Assembly: GCA_016718155.1 (NCBI GenBank)
Contig: JADKEH010000007.1
Coordinates: 1 to 64,000 of the forward strand
Direction: 5' to 3'
DNA: 64,000 nucleotides
Source: Candidatus Rhodoferax randersensis
Lineage (GTDB): Bacteria; Pseudomonadota; Gammaproteobacteria; Burkholderiales; Burkholderiaceae_C
The position numbers were made by a program, and so were the translations under genes. The notes under the pieces are model-generated. The model was not told the origin of the DNA. It searched no databases and saw only the letters and a program-made list of their open reading frames with translations. Below are positions 54,933-62,999 of this stretch, in pieces (position 1 is the first letter of the stretch; every line of letters begins with the position of its first letter).

Positions 54933-56420
54933 ATGACCACTGCACCGCTTACTTCCGCTGCCAACTATGATGGCCGCGCCTTGATCGCCGGCCAACGCGT
55001 TTCGGCACTCAGCGCAGAGGTGTTTGACTGCATCTCGCCGGTCGATGGGCGCACCTTGACCACCGTCGCGCGATGCGCGCTGGCCGATGTAGACCAGGCA
55101 GTCGCCGCAGCGCGCCGGGCGTTTGACGAACGCCATTGGTGCGGCATGGCACCGGCGCAGCGCAAGCGGGTGATGATGCGTTTTGCCGATCTGCTGATCG
55201 CGCATGGCGACGAGCTGGCCATGATGGAAACGCTGGACATGGGCAAGCCGATCAAATATGCGCGGGTGGTGGACGTCAACAGCGCTGCCAACTGCATTCG
55301 CTGGTACGCCGAGGCGGTTGACAAGGTCTATGACGAGATTGCGCCGACACCCAGCACGGCACTGGCCCTCATTACGCGCGAGCCCGTTGGTGTGGTCGGT
55401 GTGATCGTGCCGTGGAACTACCCGATGATCATGGCCGCCTGGAAGATCGCACCAGCCCTGGCGGCGGGCAACTCGGTGGTGCTCAAACCCAGCGAAAAAT
55501 CCCCCTTGACGGCGCTGCGCATGGGTGACCTGGCCCTGGAAGCCGGCATTCCGCCGGGCGTGTTCAACGTGGTGCCGGGTTTTGGTGCGGAGGCCGGCTC
55601 GCCGCTGGCGCTGCACATGGATGTCGATTGCATCGCGTTCACCGGGTCCACCCGCATCGGCAAGCAGATTCATGTCATGGCCGGACAAAGCAACCTCAAA
55701 CGTGCCTGGACTGAGCTGGGCGGTAAGTCGCCCAACATCGTGTTCGCCGATTGCCCCAACCTTGACAAGGCGGTGGAGGCCGCTGTCGGCAGCATTTTCT
55801 TCAATCAGGGTGAGAGTTGCAACGCGCCGTCGCGCCTGTTTGTCGAGGCCAGCATCAAGGACCGGTTTCTGGAGAAGGCCTTGGTGCTGGTGCCCGGCTT
55901 TGCGCCGGGCAACCCGCTGGACAAGGCCACGGTGATGGGCGCAATCGTTGACCAGACCCAGATGAACACTGTGCTGCGCTATATCGAGACCGGCAAGACC
56001 GAGGGCGCCAAGCTGCTGGCGGGCGGCGAGCAGGTGATGAAGGAGAGCGGCGGGTGCTACGTGCAGCCGACGATCTTCGACGGGGTGAGCAACGACATGA
56101 CGATCGCGCGAGAGGAAATTTTTGGCCCGGTGCTGTCGGTGCTGTCCTTTACCGATGCTGCCGAGGTGGTGCGCCAGGCGAACCAAAGCGCCTATGGCTT
56201 GCAGGCAGGGGTGTGGACGGCCGACTTGAACAAGGCGATGGGCGTTGCGCGCGCGCTGCGTGCGGGGACCGTGCACGTCAACCAGTACGATGAAGACGAC
56301 ATCACCGTGCCCTTTGGCGGCTACAAGCAAAGTGGCGTCGGACGCGACAAGTCGCTGCACGCGTTCGACAAGTACACCGAAACCAAGACCACCTGGATTC
56401 GCATCGACAGTCCTGTATAG
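54933..56420 (+). CDS. puuC: aldehyde dehydrogenase, probable gamma-glutamyl-gamma-aminobutyraldehyde dehydrogenase
   Basis: NAD(P)-dependent aldehyde dehydrogenase of 495 residues. The cofactor segment is VIVPWNYPMIMAAWKIAPALAAGN, the catalytic Glu lies in WTELGGKSPN and the nucleophilic Cys in FNQGESCNAPSRLFVE. Context makes it the oxidant of gamma-glutamyl-aminobutyraldehyde (Puu route) and/or 4-aminobutyraldehyde from SpuC. A short ATG frame just upstream (54922) stops at once and is ignored. Confidence 0.92.
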   Translation: MTTAPLTSAANYDGRALIAGQRVSALSAEVFDCISPVDGRTLTTVARCALADVDQAVAAARRAFDERHWCGMAPAQRKRVMMRFADLLIAHGDELAMMETLDMGKPIKYARVVDVNSAANCIRWYAEAVDKVYDEIAPTPSTALALITREPVGVVGVIVPWNYPMIMAAWKIAPALAAGNSVVLKPSEKSPLTALRMGDLALEAGIPPGVFNVVPGFGAEAGSPLALHMDVDCIAFTGSTRIGKQIHVMAGQSNLKRAWTELGGKSPNIVFADCPNLDKAVEAAVGSIFFNQGESCNAPSRLFVEASIKDRFLEKALVLVPGFAPGNPLDKATVMGAIVDQTQMNTVLRYIETGKTEGAKLLAGGEQVMKESGGCYVQPTIFDGVSNDMTIAREEIFGPVLSVLSFTDAAEVVRQANQSAYGLQAGVWTADLNKAMGVARALRAGTVHVNQYDEDDITVPFGGYKQSGVGRDKSLHAFDKYTETKTTWIRIDSPV

Positions 56421-56479
56421 GGACGGTTCCTGCCCGGGAGGGCTGGTACGTGATCGCGAATTCGACCAACGGAGAAAGC

Positions 56480-57802
56480 ATGGAACGCACCATCGCGACC
56501 TTGCGTGAGCAGGGCATTCACAGCATCCTGACGCAGTTCACCGACATCCATGGGGTCGCCAAGGGCAAGCTGGTGCCCCTGGACAACTTGCGCGAGTGGG
56601 TTGAGGTGGGGGCCGGATTTGCCGGGCCCAGCATCGCGGGCACCGGCCTGGGCCGCTTCGGGCCGCGCAGCGAGTATTACGGGAGGGTGCAGACCTCGTC
56701 CTTGCGGCCACTGCCTTTCATGCCAGGGGTGGCGCATGCCGTGTGCGACGGCTATGCGGGCGCCGCGCCGCTGGAGACCTGCTCACGGCAGTTGCTGCAG
56801 CGGCAGTTGCAGCGTATCAAGGCGCGCGGCTGGACCCTTTGGGTGGGCATCGAGCCCGAGTTCTTCCTGCTGCGGCGCGACGAGCGCGGTCGCTGGCAGG
56901 TCGCCGACGGGCAGGACCAACTGGGCAAGCCCTCGTATGACCTGAAGTCGATTCACCGCAATCGTGCGTTCATTGATGACATGCGTCGAACGCTGACCGA
57001 GTTGGGCTTTGAGCTGCAGCAGATCGACCATGAAGACGCCATTGGTCAGTACGAGATCAACTACCGTTTTGACGACGCGCTGGCTGCGGCCGATCGCTAC
57101 ATGCTGTTCAAGATGACGGCGCACGCCGTGGCCGAGCAGCACGGCATGACCTTCAGCTGCATGCCCAAGCCGCTGGCCAACGCACCGGGCAGTGGTTTGC
57201 ATTTTCATCTGAGCGTCACCGATGCGCAGGGACGGGCGGTCTTCGCGGATCCGGCAGGGGCCTTGGGCCTTAGTCAGACCGGGCGTCAGTTCATCGCCGG
57301 TTTGTTGCACCATGCCGATGCCCTGTGCGCCCTGTGCGCGCCCACCGTCAACAGCTACAAACGATTGGCCAGCAGCGTCAGCGCCTCAGGTACCACCTGG
57401 TCCCCGGTGTGGAAGGCTTATGGCGACAACAACCGCACCTGTGTGGTTCGAACCGTGGCCGGGCGACTGGAGTGGCGTCTGCCTGATCCCTCGTGCAATG
57501 TCTACGCCGCCATTGCCGCGACGCTGGCCGCCGGCCTCAATGGGGTGGACCAGGCCATGGCCGCGCCCGAGGCCTGCAATGAGGACTTGTACGCCCGGCT
57601 GGCGCAGGGCTGCGCCATGCCCCCTCGGTTGCCACGCGATTTGGCGTCTGCGTTGGATGCCCTGAGCGCAGACGAGCCATTGATCGCCTCGCTGGGACCG
57701 GCTTTCTGCCATGAATTCCTGAAGCTCAAGCGGCAGGAGTGGGACGAGTTCCACGCCAGCATCAGCGAGTGGGAGTTTCAGCGTTATGCTTCGCTCTATT
57801 GA
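56480..57802 (+). CDS. second glutamine-synthetase-family protein (GlnT/type III-like)
   Basis: GS-fold ligase of 440 residues. N-terminal TDIHGVAKGKLVPLDNL, metal motif GIEPEFFLL, QYEINYRFDDAL, PGSGLHFHLSV and the substrate region NRTCVVRTVAGRLEWRLPDPSCN. The family is often annotated as type III glutamate-ammonia ligase or GlnT, but it also includes gamma-glutamylamide ligases. Given its place at the end of the polyamine cluster, a second polyamine or monoamine as acceptor is possible. GGAG precedes the ATG at 56480. A long inverted repeat follows the stop. Confidence 0.85.
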   Translation: MERTIATLREQGIHSILTQFTDIHGVAKGKLVPLDNLREWVEVGAGFAGPSIAGTGLGRFGPRSEYYGRVQTSSLRPLPFMPGVAHAVCDGYAGAAPLETCSRQLLQRQLQRIKARGWTLWVGIEPEFFLLRRDERGRWQVADGQDQLGKPSYDLKSIHRNRAFIDDMRRTLTELGFELQQIDHEDAIGQYEINYRFDDALAAADRYMLFKMTAHAVAEQHGMTFSCMPKPLANAPGSGLHFHLSVTDAQGRAVFADPAGALGLSQTGRQFIAGLLHHADALCALCAPTVNSYKRLASSVSASGTTWSPVWKAYGDNNRTCVVRTVAGRLEWRLPDPSCNVYAAIAATLAAGLNGVDQAMAAPEACNEDLYARLAQGCAMPPRLPRDLASALDALSADEPLIASLGPAFCHEFLKLKRQEWDEFHASISEWEFQRYASLY

Positions 57803-57807
57803 TAGCA

Positions 57808-57843
57808 TTTCATATTAAGAAATTTGGTTTTCTTGATATGAAA
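57808..57843. terminator. AT-rich inverted repeat after the polyamine cluster
   Basis: Arms at 57808-57822 and 57829-57843 (15 nt each, one G-T type mismatch) around six bases. It starts 5 nt after the GS stop. There is no T run after the 3' arm, so it may be a weak terminator, an RNA 3'-end stabiliser or an operator. Confidence 0.45.
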
Positions 57844-57945
57844 CGAGGTGATGCTGCGGCGCGTCAATATTTCTCAAGGTAAAACATTGAATTCCATAAA
57901 GTGGAACGACCGATATAACTTGTTGATTTAATTGAAAATAGAAAA

Positions 57946-57991
57946 TGTCTTCTATAAGACACAAGAGTAAAAATTAGTCTTATAGAAGACT
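57946..57991. promoter_or_regulatory. paired palindromic operator sites upstream of aceA
   Basis: TGTCTTCTATAAGACA (57946-57961) and AGTCTTATAGAAGACT (57976-57991) each have near-dyad symmetry and are inverted copies of each other over 14 nt (57947-57960 versus 57977-57990). Centre spacing is 30 bp, about three helical turns. A possible -10 (TATAAG, 57953-57958) lies in the first site, so a repressor binding cooperatively could block aceA transcription. Confidence 0.65.
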
Positions 57992-58064
57992 TAAACTCTA
58001 GCCATCGACTTGCCATTCCATGGATCAAGCCGTTCTGATTTTCAATCAACCAAGGAGTGTCTCC

Positions 58065-59384
58065 ATGCCACAAGCTCTTACCGAACAACTCAGCCGCGAA
58101 CAGCAAATCGCCGCCCTGGAAAAAGACTGGGCCACCAACCCCCGCTGGAAAGGCATCAAGCGCGGCTACAGCGCGGCTGATGTGGTGCGCCTGCGCGGCT
58201 CTTTCCAGGTCGAGTACACACTGGCGCGCCGTGGTGCTGACAAATTGTGGGATCTGGTCAACAACACGCCTTACGTCAACTGCCTGGGCGCATTGACCGG
58301 TGGCCAAGCCATGCAACAGGTCAAGGCTGGCGTAAAGGCCATCTACCTGTCGGGCTGGCAAGTCGCCGCCGACAACAACGAATACTCCGCGATGTACCCC
58401 GACCAGTCGCTGTACCCCGTGGACTCGGTGCCAAAGGTGGTGGAGCGCATCAACAATTCGTTCAGCCGCGCTGACGAAATCCAATGGTCCAAAGGCGTTG
58501 GCCCTGGCGACAAGGGATATATCGACTACCACGCACCCATCGTGGCCGATGCAGAAGCCGGTTTCGGTGGTGTGTTGAACGCGTATGAATTGATGAAGGC
58601 CATGATCCGCGCTGGCGCTGGTGGCGTGCACTTCGAAGACCAATTGGCTTCTGTGAAGAAGTGCGGTCACATGGGTGGCAAGGTGCTGGTCCCCACCACC
58701 GAAGCCTGCCAGAAGCTGATCGCCGCCCGTATGGCTGCCGACGTCTACGGCGTGCCGACACTGGTGATCGCCCGTACCGATGCCGAAGCCGCTGACCTGT
58801 TGACCAGCGACTACGATGCCAACGACAAGCCATTCCTGACCGGTGAGCGCACCGCCGAAGGCTTCTACAAGACCAAGAAGGGTCTGGACCAGGCTATCAG
58901 CCGCGCAGTGGCCTATGCAGAGTACGCCGACCTAGTGTGGTGCGAAACCGGTACGCCCGACCTGGAATTTGCCAAGAAGTTTGCCGATGCCGTGCACGCC
59001 AAACACCCCGGCAAAATGCTGGCCTACAACTGCTCGCCATCGTTCAACTGGAAGAAGAACCTGGACGACGCGACCATCGCCAAGTTCCAGAAGGAACTGG
59101 GCGCCATGGGGTACAAGTACCAGTTCATCACCCTGGCTGGCATCCACAACATGTGGTACCACATGTTCGACCTGGCACAAGACTACGTCAAGCGCGGCAT
59201 GACCGCCTATGTCGAGAAGGTGCAAGAGCCTGAATTCGCTGCCCGCGAGCGTGGTTACAGCTTCGTGTCGCACCAGCAGGAAGTGGGCACCGGTTACTTC
59301 GACGAAGTGACCACCGTGATCCAGGGCGGCAAGTCCAGCGTGACGGCGCTGACGGGTTCTACGGAAGAAGAGCAGTTCCACTAA
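58065..59384 (+). CDS. aceA: isocitrate lyase
   Basis: Glyoxylate-shunt enzyme splitting isocitrate to succinate and glyoxylate, 439 residues. The active-site signature KKCGHMGGK has the catalytic Cys200; other landmarks are LTGGQAMQQVKAG, YLSGWQVAADNN, ADAEAGFGG and the C-terminal NCSPSFNW. AAGGAG precedes the ATG at 58065 (the frame is open to 58020). It is monocistronic here; malate synthase is not in the window. An AT-rich 262-bp upstream region with two operators suggests tight carbon-source control. Confidence 0.97.
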   Translation: MPQALTEQLSREQQIAALEKDWATNPRWKGIKRGYSAADVVRLRGSFQVEYTLARRGADKLWDLVNNTPYVNCLGALTGGQAMQQVKAGVKAIYLSGWQVAADNNEYSAMYPDQSLYPVDSVPKVVERINNSFSRADEIQWSKGVGPGDKGYIDYHAPIVADAEAGFGGVLNAYELMKAMIRAGAGGVHFEDQLASVKKCGHMGGKVLVPTTEACQKLIAARMAADVYGVPTLVIARTDAEAADLLTSDYDANDKPFLTGERTAEGFYKTKKGLDQAISRAVAYAEYADLVWCETGTPDLEFAKKFADAVHAKHPGKMLAYNCSPSFNWKKNLDDATIAKFQKELGAMGYKYQFITLAGIHNMWYHMFDLAQDYVKRGMTAYVEKVQEPEFAARERGYSFVSHQQEVGTGYFDEVTTVIQGGKSSVTALTGSTEEEQFH

Positions 59385-59517
59385 GCCATTTGCTTGGCGA
59401 TCAGCGCCATGGTGATACACCGGGCTTCTGAAAGGAAGTCCGGTTTTCCTTTTGGTGCACGTGTTGGCATGCGGGCAAGTCTTCATTGGCCCGCACCAGG
59501 CATGGGGCAAGTGCCGC

Positions 59518-59695
59518 CGCTCATGTCCCCCGGCCTGCGGCCTCCTCCTTGACTTCGCTGTGGCACTCACCCCAAGCCTGGTGCTTTAAGTTTGGTTCTC
59601 AGAGGTTGGTGCACTCACACCGTGCCAGATCAGGTTGGCGGTGTGTTCTGCGTAGCGAAGTCAAGGAGGAGGCTGAAGGCCGGGGGACATGAGCG
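59518..59695. repeat. MITE-like inverted-repeat element between aceA and thrS
   Basis: Left arm 59518-59559 and right arm 59654-59695 are 42-nt inverted repeats with 40 matching positions. A second, shifted inverted pair (about 59625-59650 with 59694-59722) is nested at the right side. There is no coding capacity for a transposase. It looks like a non-autonomous mobile element or family-specific dispersed repeat. Confidence 0.65.
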
Positions 59696-59787
59696 CAGCG
59701 GAATACACCGCCAGCCTGATCTTGAGATGCTCCCCGAGTCTTGTGGTGAATCAGCTCTCGCGTGAGTTCTTGAGCGATGCCTTTGGG

Positions 59788-59816
59788 TTAAGATCGACCC
59801 TCAACTTTTGTATAAG
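59788..59816 (+). promoter_or_regulatory. sigma-70 promoter of the thrS leader
   Basis: -35 TTAAGA (59788-59793), 17-nt spacer, -10 TATAAG (59811-59816). It is about 22 nt upstream of the leader-peptide ATG and 170 nt upstream of thrS, as expected for an attenuated operon. Confidence 0.6.
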
Positions 59817-59837
59817 AGCGAGAAAGGCAGTCTGGTT

Positions 59838-59879
59838 ATGACACCGCGAACTACACCGGCGACATTCATTAGCGAATAA
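59838..59879 (+). CDS. threonine-rich leader peptide of thrS
   Basis: A 13-codon frame encodes MTPRTTPATFISE and ends in TAA at 59877-59879. Four of 13 residues are Thr (codons ACA, ACT, ACA, ACA), an extreme excess for a chance frame just ahead of the threonyl-tRNA synthetase gene. AAAGG lies about 10 nt upstream of the ATG as a ribosome binding site. Codons 5 and 6 (ACT ACA, 59850-59855) lie inside RNA segment 1 of the attenuator, so a ribosome waiting for Thr-tRNA there would mask that segment. Confidence 0.72.
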   Translation: MTPRTTPATFISE

Positions 59880-59939
59880 GGCCGTAGTCCGCGCGCCTTG
59901 TGCGCTGCCAGCTACCAAATTAATAGTAAAGCGCGGACT
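59845..59939 (+). promoter_or_regulatory. thrS attenuator: alternative leader RNA structures
   Basis: Segment 1 (59845-59860, within the leader peptide) can pair with segment 2 (59881-59893) through CGCG, ACTAC and GGC blocks. Segment 2 (AGTCCGCGC, 59886-59894) can instead pair perfectly with segment 3 (GCGCGGACT, 59931-59939). Segment 3 is also the 5' arm of the terminator, so the 2:3 helix is an antiterminator. Stalling at the Thr codons would block 1:2, allow 2:3 and permit read-through into thrS. Confidence 0.7.
59911..59927. repeat. 17-nt dispersed palindrome, copy inside the thrS leader
   Basis: GCTACCAAATTAATAGT lies between attenuator segment 2 and the terminator hairpin, where it could form part of the spacer structure. 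Confidence 0.55.
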
Positions 59940-59953
59940 CCTCCGCGCTTTTT
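59928..59953 (+). terminator. intrinsic terminator in the thrS leader
   Basis: Perfect 10-bp stem AAAGCGCGGA (59928-59937) / TCCGCGCTTT (59942-59951) with loop CTCC and five T (59949-59953). It ends 32 nt before the thrS ATG, so transcripts from the leader promoter must pass it. Confidence 0.85.
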
Positions 59954-59985
59954 GCTTTTCTTCAAGACTCTTTTAGGCACACGCC

Positions 59986-61911
59986 ATGATTCACATTACG
60001 CTTCCCGATGGTTCCCAACGTGAGTTCCCCGGCCCGGTGACGGTGGCTGAGGTGGCCGCATCGATTGGCGCTGGTCTGGCCAAAGCTGCTCTGGCCGGCA
60101 AGGTGGACGGCAAGGTCGTGGACACCAGTCATTTGATCGACCACGACAGCCCTTTGTCCATCATCACGGCCAAGGATGCTGACGGCCTGGAAGTTATTCG
60201 CCATTCCACCGCGCACCTGCTGGCCTATGCGGTCAAGGAGTTGTTCGCCGATGCACAGGTGACCATTGGTCCGGTGATCGAGAATGGCTTCTTCTACGAC
60301 TTCGCCTACAAGCGTCCCTTTACGCCCGACGATCTGGTGGCGATGGAAAAGAAGATGGCCGAACTCGCCGCCAAGGACGAACCGGTCACACGGCGCGTCT
60401 TGCCGCGTGACGAGGCGGTGTCCTATTTCAAGAGCCTGGGCGAGCACTACAAGGCCGAGATCATTTCGAGCATTCCCGTCGGCCAGGATGTCTCGCTGTA
60501 CCGCGAGGGCAAATTTGAAGACTTGTGCCGCGGCCCTCACGTGCCCAGCACCGGCAAGCTCAAACACTTCAAGCTGATGAAACTCGCCGGCGCCTACTGG
60601 CGTGGCGACCACAACAACGAGATGTTGCAGCGCGTCTATGGCACGGCCTGGGCGTCGAAGGAAGAGCTGCAGCAGCATTTGACGATGCTGGAAGAGGCAG
60701 AGAAGCGCGACCACCGCAAGCTTGGCCGCGAACTTGACCTGTTCCACATCGACGACCATGCGCCCGGCCTGGTGTTTTGGCACCCCAAGGGCTGGACGTT
60801 GTGGCAAGGGGTCGAGCAGTACATGCGACGCGTCTACCGCGACAACGGCTACCTGGAGGTCAAAGGCCCACAGATCATCGACAAGGGACTGTGGGAAAAA
60901 ACCGGCCACTGGGACAAGTACCGCGAGAACATGTTCATCACGGAGTCGGAGAAGCGCGAATACGCCTTGAAGCCGATGAACTGTCCTGGCCACATCCTGA
61001 TCTTCAAGCAGGGTATCAAGAGCTACCGCGATCTACCCCTGCGCTATGGCGAGTTTGGCCAGTGCCATCGCAACGAACCGTCCGGTGGTCTGCACGGCAT
61101 CATGCGGGTGCGCGGTTTCACTCAGGACGATGGCCACATCTTTTGCACCGAGGGCCAGATTCTGGAGGAATGCGTCAATTACACGGCGCTTTTGCAAAAG
61201 GTCTACGCCGACTTTGGCTTCAAGAACATCATTTACAAGGTTGCGACCCGGCCCGAGAAGCGGATCGGCTCGGATGAGAGCTGGGACAAGGCCGAGGATG
61301 CGCTGATGCAAAGTCTGCGTGCCTCTGGCTGCGAGTTCGAGATCACGCCCGGAGAAGGTGCGTTCTATGGCCCCAAGATTGAGTACACCCTGAAAGACGC
61401 GATCGGCCGCCAATGGCAGTGCGGCACGATCCAGGTGGACTTTTCGATGCCTGAACGCCTGGACGCCGAGTATGTGGGCGAGGATGGCGCCCGTCACCGC
61501 CCGGTGATGCTGCACCGTGCCATCGTCGGCAGTCTGGAGCGCTTTATCGGCATTTTGATTGAGGAAAGTGCGGGCGCCTTGCCACTTTGGCTGGCACCGG
61601 TGCAGATTGCAGTCCTCAATATCACGGACGCGCAGGCCGATTACTGTCGTGAAATCGCCGCGAAATTGAAGAAATCTTTGCCAAATCAAGAGCTTAGAGT
61701 CATCACAGACCTGCGTAACGAGAAAATTACATATAAAATACGCGAGCATTCGATGCAAAAGCTGCCTTACATCCTGGTCGCAGGCGACAAGGAGAAGGCG
61801 GTCGGAGCCGTCGCGGTGCGCGCCCGGGGTGGTCAAGACCTCGGTGCAATGTCCCTTGATCAGTTTGTTCAAAGACTGGTCGGCGACCTTGCTCATATCT
61901 CTGATGTCTAG
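59986..61911 (+). CDS. thrS: threonine--tRNA ligase
   Basis: Class II synthetase of 641 residues. It has an N-terminal TGS domain (MIHITLPDGSQREFPG), the editing domain with HSTAHLLAYAVKELF and RGPHVPSTGKLKHFKL, and the catalytic core with motif 2 (YGEFGQCHRNEPSGGLHGIMRVRGFTQDDGHIFC), then motif 3 (LHRAIVGSLERFIGILIEE) and the anticodon-binding domain. First gene of thrS-infC-rpmI-rplT-pheS. Control by the leader attenuator is predicted; E. coli instead uses translational feedback at an operator. Confidence 0.98.
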   Translation: MIHITLPDGSQREFPGPVTVAEVAASIGAGLAKAALAGKVDGKVVDTSHLIDHDSPLSIITAKDADGLEVIRHSTAHLLAYAVKELFADAQVTIGPVIENGFFYDFAYKRPFTPDDLVAMEKKMAELAAKDEPVTRRVLPRDEAVSYFKSLGEHYKAEIISSIPVGQDVSLYREGKFEDLCRGPHVPSTGKLKHFKLMKLAGAYWRGDHNNEMLQRVYGTAWASKEELQQHLTMLEEAEKRDHRKLGRELDLFHIDDHAPGLVFWHPKGWTLWQGVEQYMRRVYRDNGYLEVKGPQIIDKGLWEKTGHWDKYRENMFITESEKREYALKPMNCPGHILIFKQGIKSYRDLPLRYGEFGQCHRNEPSGGLHGIMRVRGFTQDDGHIFCTEGQILEECVNYTALLQKVYADFGFKNIIYKVATRPEKRIGSDESWDKAEDALMQSLRASGCEFEITPGEGAFYGPKIEYTLKDAIGRQWQCGTIQVDFSMPERLDAEYVGEDGARHRPVMLHRAIVGSLERFIGILIEESAGALPLWLAPVQIAVLNITDAQADYCREIAAKLKKSLPNQELRVITDLRNEKITYKIREHSMQKLPYILVAGDKEKAVGAVAVRARGGQDLGAMSLDQFVQRLVGDLAHISDV

Positions 61912-61961
61912 CCCATTATTTGGTGCGACGCCAGTTTATCTGCGTGCCGTTTGCGGTAGTT

Positions 61962-61978
61962 GCTACTAATTTTGTAGC
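61962..61978. repeat. 17-nt dispersed palindrome, copy between thrS and infC
   Basis: GCTACTAATTTTGTAGC with GCTAC/GTAGC arms, followed by ATTTTTT. Located in the 91-bp gap, it could act as a weak terminator or RNA hairpin between the two genes. Confidence 0.55.
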
Positions 61979-62002
61979 ATTTTTTATGTGAAGGACTGAA
62001 CC

Positions 62003-62596
62003 ATCGCTACTGAATTTCGTGATCGCCGTTACCGCGAAGAACGCAAACACCGCCTCAACCGGGAAATCATGGCCCCGGAAGTTCGACTCTCAGGTGTCGA
62101 GAACGAGCCCTTAGGCGTCGTTAGCCTGATGGAAGCCTTGCGCATGGCCGGTGAGCTGGATGTGGATCTGGTTGAAATTTCTGCCACGGCGAATCCGCCG
62201 GTCTGTCGTTTGATGGATTACGGCAAGTTCAAGTACCAGGAACAGAAGAAGGCGGCGGAGGCGAAAGCCAAACAGACGGTCATCGAAATCAAGGAAATCA
62301 AATTCCGACCCGGTACCGATGACGGCGACTACAACATCAAGATGCGCAACATCAAGCGTTTCTTGGCTGAAGGCGACAAGTGCAAGATTACCCTGCGCTT
62401 TCGGGGGCGTGAAATCACGCACCAGGAAATCGGCATGGCCTTGTTGAACCGTATTCGGGCTGACTTGGTGGATTTGATTGTGGTGGAGCAGTTTCCGAAG
62501 CTTGAAGGGCGTCAGATGATTATGATGATCGCGCCCGGCAAGAAGAAGCCCGCAGGCAAGGCGAGCGCTGAGGCGGCGCCGGCAGCTGCGGCGTAG
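62003..62596 (+). CDS. infC: translation initiation factor IF-3, AUC start codon
   Basis: IF-3 of 197 residues that proofreads initiator tRNA selection on the 30S subunit. The conserved N-terminus (ATEFRDRRYREERKHRLNREIMAPEVRLSG) begins directly after an ATC codon at 62003, preceded by AAGGA at correct spacing. The first ATG (62069) would remove the conserved 22 residues. A rare start codon is the known basis of IF-3 autoregulation (AUU in E. coli). The central linker and the C-terminal domain (ITLRFRGREITHQEIGMALLNRI) are normal, and the tail is Ala-rich. Confidence 0.93.
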   Translation: MATEFRDRRYREERKHRLNREIMAPEVRLSGVENEPLGVVSLMEALRMAGELDVDLVEISATANPPVCRLMDYGKFKYQEQKKAAEAKAKQTVIEIKEIKFRPGTDDGDYNIKMRNIKRFLAEGDKCKITLRFRGREITHQEIGMALLNRIRADLVDLIVVEQFPKLEGRQMIMMIAPGKKKPAGKASAEAAPAAAA

Positions 62597-62770
62597 TAGC
62601 AGGATTTGTCGATTGCCGGGGTGGTTCCCGGTAAGTGGCAGACGGCGCTGGGCCGAGTGCATAGCGTCGGGGTGGTGAGCGAGTAACTCGCCACAAAAGT
62701 GGCTCGGGGCCAACAAGGCTGCAAATCGTTTGCAGACGCCTCACGAGCACAATGAAGAAGGAGCATTAAC

Positions 62771-62974
62771 ATGCCCAAAATGAAGACCAAAAGCGCGGCG
62801 AAGAAACGCTTCCGCGTCCGTCCAGGTGGTACCGTCAAACGCGGTCAAGCCTTCAAACGTCACATCCTGACCAAGAAGACCACCAAAAATAAACGCCACT
62901 TGCGCGGCTCCACAGCTGTCCATGAGACCAATATGGGTCACATGGCACAGATGTTGCCAGGCATGGGTATTTAA
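62771..62974 (+). CDS. rpmI: 50S ribosomal protein L35
   Basis: Basic protein of 67 residues, canonical from MPKMKTKSAAKKRFRVRPGG to the C-terminus. GAAGGAG precedes the ATG. The 174-bp gap after infC contains small hairpins (for example GCAAA/TTTGC near 62722-62735) but no gene; in other bacteria this region carries an L20-responsive structure, which I cannot confirm here. Confidence 0.97.
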   Translation: MPKMKTKSAAKKRFRVRPGGTVKRGQAFKRHILTKKTTKNKRHLRGSTAVHETNMGHMAQMLPGMGI

Positions 62975-62999
62975 TTAACGACGAACAAGGAGTAACACA

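Noticed and set aside
54615..56360. Long minus-strand open frame (581 codons) opposite puuC
   Set aside because: It is a shadow of a clearly conserved aldehyde dehydrogenase gene in GC-rich DNA; its composition (His/Arg/Gly-rich) and lack of motifs are typical of antisense frames.
62597..62770. Regulatory RNA (L20 leader) between infC and rpmI
   Set aside because: Some hairpins are possible, but I could not recognise the conserved L20-binding structure.
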